A stretch of DNA of 46,803 nucleotides from Altibacter sp. (lineage in GTDB: Bacteria; Bacteroidota; Bacteroidia; Flavobacteriales; Flavobacteriaceae), in contig NZ_JAIOHK010000070.1 in the NCBI RefSeq assembly GCF_019913785.1, forward strand, positions 1 through 46,803, written 5' to 3'. Both the position numbers and the translations under genes were made by a program. Position 1 is the first letter of the stretch; every line of letters begins with the position of its first letter. The notes under the pieces were generated by a model. The model was given only the letters and a program-made list of their open reading frames with translations, did no database searches and was not told where the DNA came from. Shown piece after piece: positions 1-7,188 of this stretch.

Positions 1-26
1 TGGAGCCGGAGAGGACCGAGCGTTAA

Positions 27-49
27 AAAAATACCCGGTGGGTATTTTT
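27..49. terminator. Hairpin resembling a bidirectional terminator
   Basis: A perfect 10-bp inverted repeat (AAAAATACCC / GGGTATTTTT) with a 3-base loop and A/T runs on both flanks, the layout of an intrinsic terminator that works in either direction. It lies about 50 bp beyond the tmRNA terminator and may end transcription arriving from outside the window, or act as a second stop for ssrA. Confidence 0.6.
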
Positions 50-101
50 AGCGAAGGGGCCAGCTTGCCGCGTTGGCTTTCGAATCCCGAAGGCGGAATG
101 C

Positions 102-127
102 AAAAAACCACCCGTGGGTGGTTTTTA
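102..127 (-). terminator. Intrinsic terminator of ssrA
   Basis: A perfect 11-bp inverted repeat (AAAAACCACCC / GGGTGGTTTTT) separated by two bases, so the real loop is about four. On the minus strand it begins three bases after the tmRNA CCA end and finishes in a T run, as expected for the ssrA terminator. Confidence 0.8.
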
Positions 128-130
128 AAG

Positions 131-528
131 TGGAGCCGGAGGGAGTCGAACCCTCGTCCAAACGCGTAACAATACTACTTTCTACATGTTTAGTTTTCAT
201 TTCGGTTTTCGTGGATTTGCCGGTCGAAAACTACCAACGCACCCCTTAGCTTCAATTTGGGTTTCGCAAGTGTATCAAAGCCCTACACAAGCTAGGTTTA
301 CTTTTACGAAGTCACTATATCAAAAACCGCAAACCAAGGTGTTTGAGTGACTTCCTGCTTGTCCGCCTTGCGGACCGAGGCATTATCCTACTGTAATTCG
401 GATTATGCAGCTAGGGCGTAGTTATTCTCGCCGTTTAAAAAGTGTGAATCATGAGATTTACGAGCTGTGTTCCAGCGCTCGACATGCTTACAGTACCATT
501 AGACCCGCTGTCAAAACCAGTCGGCCCC
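131..528 (-). ncRNA. ssrA: tmRNA (transfer-messenger RNA)
   Basis: This is the trans-translation RNA that rescues stalled ribosomes and tags the nascent peptide for proteolysis. The 3' end on the minus strand is a tRNA-like acceptor/T-arm (GGTTCGACTCCCTCCGGCTC followed by CA). The 5' end starts GGGGCCGACTGGTTTTGACA and pairs with it to form the alanine-tRNA-like acceptor with its G-U pair. The internal frame at 403-432 encodes GENNYALAA plus stop, the tag known from Bacteroidota. Length (about 398 nt) is normal. The gene is transcribed away from the dehydrogenase gene and ends at the hairpin at 102-127. SmpB, its protein partner, is not in the window. Confidence 0.96.
403..432 (-). other. tmRNA proteolysis tag reading frame
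   Basis: Minus-strand codons GGC GAG AAT AAC TAC GCC CTA GCT GCA TAA read G-E-N-N-Y-A-L-A-A-stop. The final Ala-Leu-Ala-Ala is the ClpXP-type degron. The sequence upstream of the resume codon is A/T-rich, as usual. Confidence 0.93.
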
Positions 529-536
529 TGTATTTT

Positions 537-544
537 CAAAGATC
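537..544 (-). promoter_or_regulatory. Possible -7 box of ssrA
   Basis: The minus-strand octamer GATCTTTG matches the nAnnTTTG half of the Bacteroidota -7 consensus (TAnnTTTG). It lies 8 bases before the predicted tmRNA 5' end. No TTG sits at the usual 19-20 bp spacing upstream, so this is tentative. Confidence 0.4.
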
Positions 545-652
545 ATTTGGCGGGTTCTCGTTGCTTTCGCAACGCGACCGGGCTTTCGGCTTTACACGGT
601 AAATTGCCTCAATCCCTACCCGAAATGGAACGCAAAGATACACTAAAAACAC

Positions 653-660
653 TATCTTTG
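653..660 (+). promoter_or_regulatory. -7 promoter box of the saccharopine dehydrogenase gene
   Basis: TATCTTTG is a perfect match to TAnnTTTG and sits 32 bases before the start codon at 693. A mirror copy on the other strand at 633-640 forms an inverted repeat with it, so the site may also be bound by a dimeric regulator or form a promoter pointing the other way. Confidence 0.55.
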
Positions 661-692
661 CCGCCAATAAAAAGCAACAAAAAGTATTCCAA

Positions 693-1910
693 ATGGCTAT
701 CACCTTCGCAATTATCAAAGAACGTAAGAATCCGCCCGACCGTCGTGTCGTTTTTTCACCCGAAAAGTGTCAAGAAGTCATACATCAATTCCCCAATGCC
801 AGAATCATTGTGGAAGCTTCAGATATTCGGGTTTTTTCGGATGAAGCCTATCGAGCAGCCGGATTTGAAGTGAAGGAAGATGTTTCGGAAGCCGATGTAA
901 TGCTAGGTGTTAAAGAAGTGCCCGTTGAGGCACTAATTCCGAATAAAAAATATTTCTTCTTCAGCCATACCATTAAAAAGCAACCCTATAATCGAAAATT
1001 GCTAAAGGCAATTCTCGAGAAAAAAATTGAATTGTTCGATCACGAAACCATCGTTAAGCAGAATAATTCTCGTTTAATAGGTTTTGGTCGCTATGCCGGA
1101 TTGGTAGGAGCCTATAACGCCTTTAGAGCACTGGGCTTACGGGATACGCTTTTTACCCTGCCTAAAGTAGAAACGCTAAGCGATTTGGATGCTGTTAAAA
1201 CACAATTAGATAATATTGAGTTGCCAAAAGGATTGAGGATTATTTTATCGGGAACAGGAAAAGTGGCCAAAGGAGCGAAAGAAATTCTGGACCATTTAAA
1301 GATTAGAGAAGTTACCGATGCAAACTATCTTTCAAAAACTTTCGATGAACCCGTGTATTGTCTTATCGATGTGACCGAATACAATCGCAGAAAAGACGGC
1401 GGAAAGATGGTCAAGCAGGAATTCTACAAAGACCCGTCGGGGTATGAAAGTGATTTTATGCGTTATGCCAAAGTGAGCGATGTATTTATCGCCGGACATT
1501 TCTACGGAAATGGAGCACCTTATTTGTTCACGCGAGAAGATGCCAGACATCCCGATTTCAATATAAATTTGGTGGCCGATATTTCTTGCGACGTAGACGG
1601 ACCTGTGGCGAGTACGATACGTGCCTCAACCATCGCCGATCCCTTTTATGGATACGACCCAAAAACTGAAACAGAAACGAAATTCAATACTCCGGGAGCT
1701 ATTGCAGTAATGGCGGTGGATAACCTTCCCTGCGAGTTGCCAAAAGATGCTAGCGAAGGCTTTGGAAATATGTTTTTGGAAAATGTGATCCCGGCTTTCT
1801 TTGATGGGGATAAACGCGGTATCCTTGAACGCGCCAAAATGACAACCAGTGATGGAACGCTTACCGAGCGGTTTGCCTATTTACAGGATTATGTGAATCA
1901 GGGAAATTAA
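693..1910 (+). CDS. Saccharopine dehydrogenase (L-lysine-forming type) / alanine-dehydrogenase-fold oxidoreductase
   Basis: A 405-residue cytoplasmic NAD-dependent oxidoreductase. The N-terminal half (about 1-140) has the AlaDH/PNT-type substrate domain, including the KERKNPPDRRVVFSPE opening that binds the carboxylates. The second half carries a Rossmann dinucleotide site (ILSGTGKVAKGAKE, about residues 184-197) and the late motif VADISCDVDGPV typical of lysine-forming saccharopine dehydrogenases. Family knowledge: the fungal enzyme cleaves saccharopine to lysine and 2-oxoglutarate. Bacteroidota normally make lysine through diaminopimelate, so the in vivo substrate here is uncertain. The start follows a TAnnTTTG box by 32 bases. 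It is monocistronic; its stop overlaps the convergent next gene by 4 bp. Confidence 0.85.
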   Translation: MAITFAIIKERKNPPDRRVVFSPEKCQEVIHQFPNARIIVEASDIRVFSDEAYRAAGFEVKEDVSEADVMLGVKEVPVEALIPNKKYFFFSHTIKKQPYNRKLLKAILEKKIELFDHETIVKQNNSRLIGFGRYAGLVGAYNAFRALGLRDTLFTLPKVETLSDLDAVKTQLDNIELPKGLRIILSGTGKVAKGAKEILDHLKIREVTDANYLSKTFDEPVYCLIDVTEYNRRKDGGKMVKQEFYKDPSGYESDFMRYAKVSDVFIAGHFYGNGAPYLFTREDARHPDFNINLVADISCDVDGPVASTIRASTIADPFYGYDPKTETETKFNTPGAIAVMAVDNLPCELPKDASEGFGNMFLENVIPAFFDGDKRGILERAKMTTSDGTLTERFAYLQDYVNQGN

Positions 1911-3883
1911 CCTGCTTTCTTTTTTAACACTATAGGTTCCTTGGTTTGAATATCAATAATATTTGAAAAGTACGATTTTAAAAGATCGTAGCTAGCTGCG
2001 GTGAATCGACATTCGGACAATTTAATATTTAAACGAATATTTATTTTTCCATCTACTTGCGAATACGCTATAGAATATTCGCCGGTCTCTTCGGGGAGTT
2101 TTAATACCCTACTCTGAGGCAGTTCTAATACCTCGTAAACTTCAGCCAAATCGATTGATACCAAATAAGTATTCGTAAGCGGGAATCCAAAATCCAGGGG
2201 ATACTTTCGCTCTTTTAATGTAAACGGATTTTCAGTAAAATAGGTGGGCATAAAAAAGGGGTATAAAAATGTTTTTCCGCCCACAACTTCGGTTTCTACT
2301 AAAACATCATAAGATTCTTTTAAGGAGGCATCTATATCATCTCTATTTTCAAGCATTAAATTACTAATTTCTATATTGGTTTTTGAGTTGTGCTTAGCGT
2401 TGGCATAGTTTTCTAATGATTGGTCTATAAGCCTTTTTCTTGTATTCATGGAAATATAACCGGTGGATACTTCATTCACTTTTCCATTGAAATCACCATT
2501 TGAATCGGCCGCAATCTGTGCATTGATATAATAAATGTTTTTATTAAAAGGATCGATAGGGTGCCAGTAGCTACCTTCTTTAAAGTCCATAACCCTTCCC
2601 TGTACGTTTAGCACTTTAAACGGAACCATGCCAAAAGGAACCAGCTTGTCCGTCGCATCCAAAATGATTTTGACTCCACCAATAGTCACGACCGCCACTA
2701 TATAATCAAAGTCAGTCAAAACAGGATATAACAAAGTTGGGAGTCCGTTCTCTCTTGTGGACAGCAGCATCATTTTAGCATCGAGTTGGGCTGCTTCCAT
2801 AGCATTTATTAAGGCAAGGTTAATTTCGGAAATCGTGCCGGTTTTCTCTTCAAAAGCTTCCTTAACCCGGGCTTCCGAATACATTCTGTAGCTTCCATTC
2901 CAGGTAAAATGTTTTTGAATAAATGTATAGACGGCTTTGGCGCGTTCTAATGGATCTGGAATTAAGAGTATGGCACTTGGAAGATGTTCCTCGAAAAAGT
3001 TTGCATACTTCAATTGACGCCCAATGTCCTTGTCGTATCGAAATTCCTTATCCACATCTTCCCATTTCTTAGTAAAACTTTCCCTTTGTCCATCGAAGCT
3101 TGTCCAGTCCCTCAATTCATAGGCCACCCTAGCCAGGTAATTTTTCTTTGCAAGCATATAACTTTCTTCTTTAAAGGCTGGGACATCTTTCATCGCATAT
3201 TGCGCTACTTCACAATCGGCCATGCCTGAAGAAGCACTCACCGAAAAACAATTGGGTTTGATATACACATCACTTTTATCCAGCGTTTCATAGCCGTAAA
3301 GTGCTCGGTTATATTTAAAATTTCCCGGGAGTTCAGAATTAAATTCAGAATATATTTTTGGTAAATTCCCTTGAAATTCCCAACCTCCAAAAGTGAAAAA
3401 GTACGGAGAGACTATACGATAGGTATATTCTAAAATACTTCCTTCTTTAATGTTGGGGAACGTAAATTTTTTTACGGAAAGATTTGCGTTTAAATTCACA
3501 TCGAAAACAGATTCTTCAAGCACATAGGTCTTCAAACTTCCATTGTGGGTTAATGCCTGTAGGTGTTCAATACGTTCACTTCTATTGTTTTCACGGTAGT
3601 AATAAATTTCTACAGTGCCATTGTTAAACGTTGCCGGATCAAAGACCTTGATTTTCCGGTGCACCTCTTTAATTAACCGTATGTTATTGTCTACCAACTC
3701 AACATAATTTTTACCGCGCTCATATAATACTACACCGTTGGCCAGAGGGTCTTTCGGATAGTTTTTGAGCGCTAGCTCTGATTGGGAGGGTTTTCCAAAT
3801 TCGGCCTTTTTCTTATGTTGTGCGTTAAGTGTAGCAATAGAAATTAAACACAGTCCTAAGGTGATTTTTTTAAGCGTATTCAT
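1907..3883 (-). CDS. Secreted DUF3857 / transglutaminase-like protein
   Basis: A 658-residue protein with a signal peptide (MNTLKKITLGLCLISIATLNA); the ATG at 3883 was chosen because it places this peptide at the N-terminus. Residues about 50-230 form the DUF3857 beta domain, about 305-415 a transglutaminase-like fold, and the rest a DUF2569/3858-like beta-rich tail. The catalytic Cys of active transglutaminases is not seen: the expected place (about 350-353) reads GTIS, and the His region reads FDYIVA, while the Asp motif LDATD (408-412) remains. It is therefore probably a non-catalytic periplasmic or surface protein. Such proteins are common in flavobacteria and of unknown role. It converges on the dehydrogenase gene. 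Confidence 0.82.
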   Translation of the reverse strand: MNTLKKITLGLCLISIATLNAQHKKKAEFGKPSQSELALKNYPKDPLANGVVLYERGKNYVELVDNNIRLIKEVHRKIKVFDPATFNNGTVEIYYYRENNRSERIEHLQALTHNGSLKTYVLEESVFDVNLNANLSVKKFTFPNIKEGSILEYTYRIVSPYFFTFGGWEFQGNLPKIYSEFNSELPGNFKYNRALYGYETLDKSDVYIKPNCFSVSASSGMADCEVAQYAMKDVPAFKEESYMLAKKNYLARVAYELRDWTSFDGQRESFTKKWEDVDKEFRYDKDIGRQLKYANFFEEHLPSAILLIPDPLERAKAVYTFIQKHFTWNGSYRMYSEARVKEAFEEKTGTISEINLALINAMEAAQLDAKMMLLSTRENGLPTLLYPVLTDFDYIVAVVTIGGVKIILDATDKLVPFGMVPFKVLNVQGRVMDFKEGSYWHPIDPFNKNIYYINAQIAADSNGDFNGKVNEVSTGYISMNTRKRLIDQSLENYANAKHNSKTNIEISNLMLENRDDIDASLKESYDVLVETEVVGGKTFLYPFFMPTYFTENPFTLKERKYPLDFGFPLTNTYLVSIDLAEVYEVLELPQSRVLKLPEETGEYSIAYSQVDGKINIRLNIKLSECRFTAASYDLLKSYFSNIIDIQTKEPIVLKKKAG

Positions 3884-3946
3884 ACAAATGCTGTTATCTA
3901 TATTGACGATCCCAAAATACATTAATTTGTGAGAAACTGGAAGCGT

Positions 3947-4321
3947 TTAGAAATCATTATTTTGAAACATACGCTCAAAAAGAATTATTAAAAGAAAGCC
4001 AATAATATAGGCAACTATGTCCCACCAATCGAATACTGAACCAATAACGGTACGAAGTATTTTAGATTGAATTTCAAACAACTCAACTGGTTTAAAAAGT
4101 TGTAGGACTTCAATAAAAAATGCAAATCCCAGTACATATAAGGCGATTTTAGTCGAGTTCGTTTTTAAGAATATTTTCAGGAAGCTATAAATTAAAAGGA
4201 TGACGAGCACATCCCCTACAAAGCCTCTAATGACAGGATGAAAGTTGAAAACAGCAATACCGATTTCTAAAGTGAGAAGTAAAATAAAGGCTGTAGCATA
4301 CCTAATTGAGCAGTTTCTCAT
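3947..4321 (-). CDS. DUF2809 family membrane protein
   Basis: A 124-residue protein that is almost entirely hydrophobic, with about four membrane helices (roughly 8-27, 32-51, 58-76 and 99-118). The arrangement RYATAFILLLTLEIGIAVF ... HPVIRGFVGDVLVILLIY ... EVLQLF ... GSVFDWWDIVAYIIGF is the pattern of the DUF2809 family, inner-membrane proteins of unknown function that resemble VanZ. It lies between two secreted-protein genes on the same strand, with 51 bp before it and 63 bp after it, so an operon is possible but not proven. Confidence 0.75.
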   Translation of the reverse strand: MRNCSIRYATAFILLLTLEIGIAVFNFHPVIRGFVGDVLVILLIYSFLKIFLKTNSTKIALYVLGFAFFIEVLQLFKPVELFEIQSKILRTVIGSVFDWWDIVAYIIGFLLIILFERMFQNNDF

Positions 4322-4372
4322 AAACAGATAAGAAGTTCGGTTAGCGTTTGCATTTAGTTTCCATTTATTATA

Positions 4373-6643
4373 CTAATGCGACATGGAGTGCTGCATTTTC
4401 GGAAAGGAAAAAGACTTCCTTTCTTGTTCTAAAAAATTGGGTTGTCCTTCAACAATTTTGATAAAGACTCCTGTTTTTGAACTGCCGTAATCAATAAATT
4501 CAAATATTCCATTGGGCCAGTTTACCGCAATGCTGGTAATGGATTTACAATTACCTAATCCAATTTCAGCCTGTAAACTATTGGCGCCGAAACTCCCTCC
4601 CGAATTCAGGGTATTGTAAATATGTCTTGTGGCTCCGTTCTCGTCTTTCACAGTGACCCTAATGCGCGCTCCAATGGCCGATCGATTTGAAGCAGTTCCT
4701 TGTAATTGGATGGTGATCCACTGATTGTTATTTCCGGGGTTCTCGAATAATGCATTCTGAAAAATATCCCCTGAAACCGAACCGCCCATGACGGCATAAA
4801 TATCCTGGTCACCATCGTTGTCCAGATCGGAAAACCCAATCCCGTGCCCTTTTTGGATATGGCCAAAATTACCTGCATAGGTAACATCTTGAAATGTTTT
4901 TCCCGCATTGTTTCGAAACATACGGTTGGGAACAATAGCCCTGTAATCGGGTGCTCCGGTTCCAATATAAAAATCTAAATATCCGTCATTATCCAGATCG
5001 CCATAATTACAACCCATGGCGGGTAGGATATGGTTTAACTGTGTGCTTGCAGTTACATTGGTGAAGTTTCCGGCACCTGTATTCTTGTACAAACGAGGAA
5101 GATCTGCCTTTGGTTGCTGACCAAGATAGTCTGCGGCAACTTCAAAGGCTTGTTGTCCTAAGGAATATCCATCAAAACAGGTCACAAAAATATCTTCCCA
5201 ACCGTCGTTGTCATAATCGAAGAACCAAGTTGGAAAACTTTCCAAGGGTTCTGCGACGCCTGCTTTTTGTGTTATATCTTCAAACTTCCAGCTTTCTATG
5301 GATGTCCCACCTCGATTGACCAATAGTTTATTGGGACCATTGAGAATTGAAATGTACAAATCCATCAACCCATCATTATTTATATCACCGCTGTTTACTC
5401 CTTTGATATATTCCGTAAAATTGAGTCCTAGTTGTGGTGCTATATCTTGGAAGGTTCCATCTTTTTTGTTCAGAAAAAATTGCGCCGGATTTAGTTCTTT
5501 TTGGGAATGCGTTTCATTACCGACAAATAAATCAAGCCAACCGTCGTTGTTAAAATCAACCCAAACTGCCGACTGAGTTGGGTTAGGGGCATACATACCG
5601 GATGCTATCGTAACATCGGTGAATGTGCCATCTCCGTTATTCTTTACCAGCGAATTAGGTAGTTGACCCATCCAATCAAATCCGCTCCACGCACTGCGAA
5701 GAATATAGAAATCTAGAAACCCATCATTGTTATAATCGGCTTGAATTAAATTCAATCCCCCGGTCAAATCTTGTAATCCCGAAGGCTCTGTTTTTTCCGT
5801 GAAAGTACCATTGCCGTTATTTTCGAAAAAATGTAGTTTTCCATATAGCCCCCAGGAGGAGACCAAAATATCTAAAAATGAATCGTTGTTGAAATCGTCA
5901 ACGATCACGCCTCCGGCCAATTCATTTACGTCCAATCCTACATTCATAGAAATATTTTCGAAAACCGGTAAATCGTATTCTGGTTTAAACACGTTGGGTG
6001 AAATCAGTTGCCCGGCTGGGACGCCTTTGGGGTATTCATCCAGCGTCATATAGGCCAGGTTTAACAACCACCGGCTTTGCAGGTCGTCCGGAAAAACTTT
6101 TAAGATTTCTTTATAAATGGCGATCGCTTTTTCTGAACCCTGTCTGTCGGTGTGTATTCCCGATCCTTTTATGGGAAACAGACAAGATTCGGACGAGTGA
6201 TTATCACGACAATTGACTTGTTCCCCTAATCGCATATAGGAAATTGCCAATGCATCGTGCAACCCCTTGGTGGTTGGAGTGATCACTTTATTTTCGGGCA
6301 ATTTGTCGAGTAAGGTTTCAAAGACATCGATGGCATCTTGAGATCGCCCTGCATTCAGTAAGGTCTTGCCGTATTCAATATAAAGTGCGATCGTTATTTG
6401 ATTATTTGTTTTTGCCAAGGTAACTTCTTGTTCGACACGCTTCAATTTTTCGGCGCTTTCGTAGGGATGGTTTCTGAAATTGACAGCTCCTTTGATGGCT
6501 CGTATGCTATCCATCATTTGAAGCGTCTCCATCCTAAAAGGCTTTTCCTCGGAAGAAATTTCAGAAATATTTATTTCTTTTGAAGGATTATTACAGGCCC
6601 ATAAAAGCAGGAGAATTATGCTATATCTTATGTTTAATGCCAT
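4373..6643 (-). CDS. CRTAC1-type FG-GAP/VCBS repeat lipoprotein with ASPIC/UnbV domain
   Basis: A 756-residue exported lipoprotein. The N-terminus (MALNIRYSIILLLLWACNNP) has a lipobox with Cys17. Residues about 80-210 look like TPR helices. About 225-620 hold at least six FG-GAP/VCBS repeats with calcium-binding DxDxDG-like loops (DFNNDSFLD, DYNNDGFLD, DFNNDGWLD, DINNDGLMD, DYDNDGWED, DLDNDGYLD, DLDNDGDQD). The C-terminal region (about 645-735) is an ASPIC/UnbV domain. Such proteins form beta-propellers on the outer membrane; the ligand is unknown, but the family often accompanies glycan or TonB/SusD systems. None of these are adjacent here. It has its own transcription unit next to the small-RNA array. 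Confidence 0.88.
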   Translation of the reverse strand: MALNIRYSIILLLLWACNNPSKEINISEISSEEKPFRMETLQMMDSIRAIKGAVNFRNHPYESAEKLKRVEQEVTLAKTNNQITIALYIEYGKTLLNAGRSQDAIDVFETLLDKLPENKVITPTTKGLHDALAISYMRLGEQVNCRDNHSSESCLFPIKGSGIHTDRQGSEKAIAIYKEILKVFPDDLQSRWLLNLAYMTLDEYPKGVPAGQLISPNVFKPEYDLPVFENISMNVGLDVNELAGGVIVDDFNNDSFLDILVSSWGLYGKLHFFENNGNGTFTEKTEPSGLQDLTGGLNLIQADYNNDGFLDFYILRSAWSGFDWMGQLPNSLVKNNGDGTFTDVTIASGMYAPNPTQSAVWVDFNNDGWLDLFVGNETHSQKELNPAQFFLNKKDGTFQDIAPQLGLNFTEYIKGVNSGDINNDGLMDLYISILNGPNKLLVNRGGTSIESWKFEDITQKAGVAEPLESFPTWFFDYDNDGWEDIFVTCFDGYSLGQQAFEVAADYLGQQPKADLPRLYKNTGAGNFTNVTASTQLNHILPAMGCNYGDLDNDGYLDFYIGTGAPDYRAIVPNRMFRNNAGKTFQDVTYAGNFGHIQKGHGIGFSDLDNDGDQDIYAVMGGSVSGDIFQNALFENPGNNNQWITIQLQGTASNRSAIGARIRVTVKDENGATRHIYNTLNSGGSFGANSLQAEIGLGNCKSITSIAVNWPNGIFEFIDYGSSKTGVFIKIVEGQPNFLEQERKSFSFPKMQHSMSH

Positions 6644-6741
6644 TTAGATAAATTGAAGAATTGATATATGACAATGTAAAACTAAATATACAGGATTTCA
6701 AAACGAAATATAAAAGAATGGACGGGTATTTTGAAAACAAA

Positions 6742-6805
6742 GAAACCCCCTTCTAAAAAACAGGGTTTTCCCCCTTGTACGTTGTTTATTTCTATCGCAT
6801 CTTTG
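6742..6805 (+). promoter_or_regulatory. Promoter and two upstream boxes of small RNA copy 1
   Basis: -33 TTG at 6775-6777, exactly 20 bp, then -7 CATCTTTG at 6798-6805. Directly before the -33 is the box CAGGGTTTTCCCCC (GGG-N4-CCC core at 6763-6772). A second, weaker box (GAAACCCCC, 6742-6750) has its centre about 22 bp further upstream. The same layout recurs before copies 2 and 3. Confidence 0.6.
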
Positions 6806-6809
6806 TTTA

Positions 6810-6880
6810 GCTTAATTAATTGAGGAGTTAAAAAGCAAATAAAGGGGTTGTTCATTTTTGAGCAACCCTTTTAGTTTTTA
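6810..6880 (+). ncRNA. Small RNA, copy 1 of 3
   Basis: A predicted RNA of about 70 nt. The start is inferred 5-6 bases after the -7 box. The 5' part contains AATTAATTGAGGAGTTAA, which folds as TTAATT-GAGG-AGTTAA (6816-6831, six pairs with one G-U and a GAGG tetraloop). A linker follows, then a 13-pair terminator hairpin at 6841-6872 (GGGGTTGTTC / GAGCAACCCT arms) ending in T-rich sequence. There is no start codon in the conserved part, so it is not a small protein. The conserved 5' hairpin, terminator with compensatory changes and shared promoter layout in copies 2 and 3 support a real RNA family. It may correspond to a listed flavobacterial RNA motif; this was not checked. Confidence 0.68.
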
Positions 6881-6910
6881 ACAACGAAAAGGCACTGTAG
6901 TGAACAAATA

Positions 6911-6977
6911 GGAAAAACCCCGTTTTAATTACAGGAAAAATCCTGTTGTATTACATATTGGATAAGTTGCATCTTTG
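6911..6977 (+). promoter_or_regulatory. Promoter and two upstream boxes of small RNA copy 2
   Basis: -33 TTG at 6946-6948, 21 bp, then CATCTTTG at 6970-6977. The proximal box is the perfect palindrome ACAGGA-AAAA-TCCTGT (6931-6946), touching the -33. The distal box GGAAAAACCC is at 6911-6920, its centre 23 bp upstream of the proximal one, about two turns of the helix. Confidence 0.6.
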
Positions 6978-6982
6978 AGTGT

Positions 6983-7100
6983 CTTACGGAAATGATCTAT
7001 TCCGGCCATAAGGCACTACAATTAATCGTTATATAAATTAATTGGGGAGTTAATGAAAAACGATTGTATAAAAGTTGCTCGTTAAGGGCAACTTTTTTTT
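6983..7100 (+). ncRNA. Small RNA, copy 2 of 3 (longer form)
   Basis: A predicted RNA of about 118 nt. It differs from its sisters by an extra 5' segment of about 50 nt containing a bulged hairpin (CTTACGGAA at 6983-6991 with TTCCG...TAAG, near 6999-7012). The conserved module ATTAATT-GGGG-AGTTAAT follows at 7037-7054 with seven pairs. The terminator hairpin is AAAGTTGCTC / GGGCAACTTT (7071-7094) plus eight Ts. An ATG inside the module opens a ten-codon frame (MKNDCIKVAR) that copies 1 and 3 lack, so it is probably not coding. Confidence 0.65.
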
Positions 7101-7119
7101 ACAGCCATTTGTAAATACA

Positions 7120-7184
7120 GGAAAAAACCTATTCAGAAAGGGTGATATGCCCCTTGTTTTGAGCCCTGATTCTTTTCATCTTTG
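7120..7184 (+). promoter_or_regulatory. Promoter and two upstream boxes of small RNA copy 3
   Basis: -33 TTG at 7154-7156, exactly 20 bp, then CATCTTTG at 7177-7184. The proximal box GGGTGATATGCCCC (7140-7153) touches the -33. The distal box GGAAAAAACC (7120-7129) is centred about 22 bp upstream. The proximal box keeps the GGG/CCC arms but has a longer spacer than in copies 1 and 2. Confidence 0.58.
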
Positions 7185-7188
7185 TATA

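Noticed and set aside
1-22. Possible tRNA 3' end at the window edge
   Set aside because: The bases after TGGAGCCGGAG do not give a T-loop (no match to the TTCRANY pattern on the minus strand), so no tRNA can be formed.
451-873. Open frame overlapping the tmRNA and the start of the dehydrogenase gene
   Set aside because: It runs through the tmRNA on the opposite strand and into the dehydrogenase coding region in another frame; no recognisable protein features.
4373-6643. Periodic DNA repeats in the CRTAC1 gene
   Set aside because: The periodicity is explained by the FG-GAP/VCBS protein repeats and their DxDxDG loops.
7052-7084. Ten-codon frame MKNDCIKVAR inside small RNA copy 2
   Set aside because: The start codon is absent from copies 1 and 3, and the frame runs into the terminator hairpin; kept only as a note in the findings.
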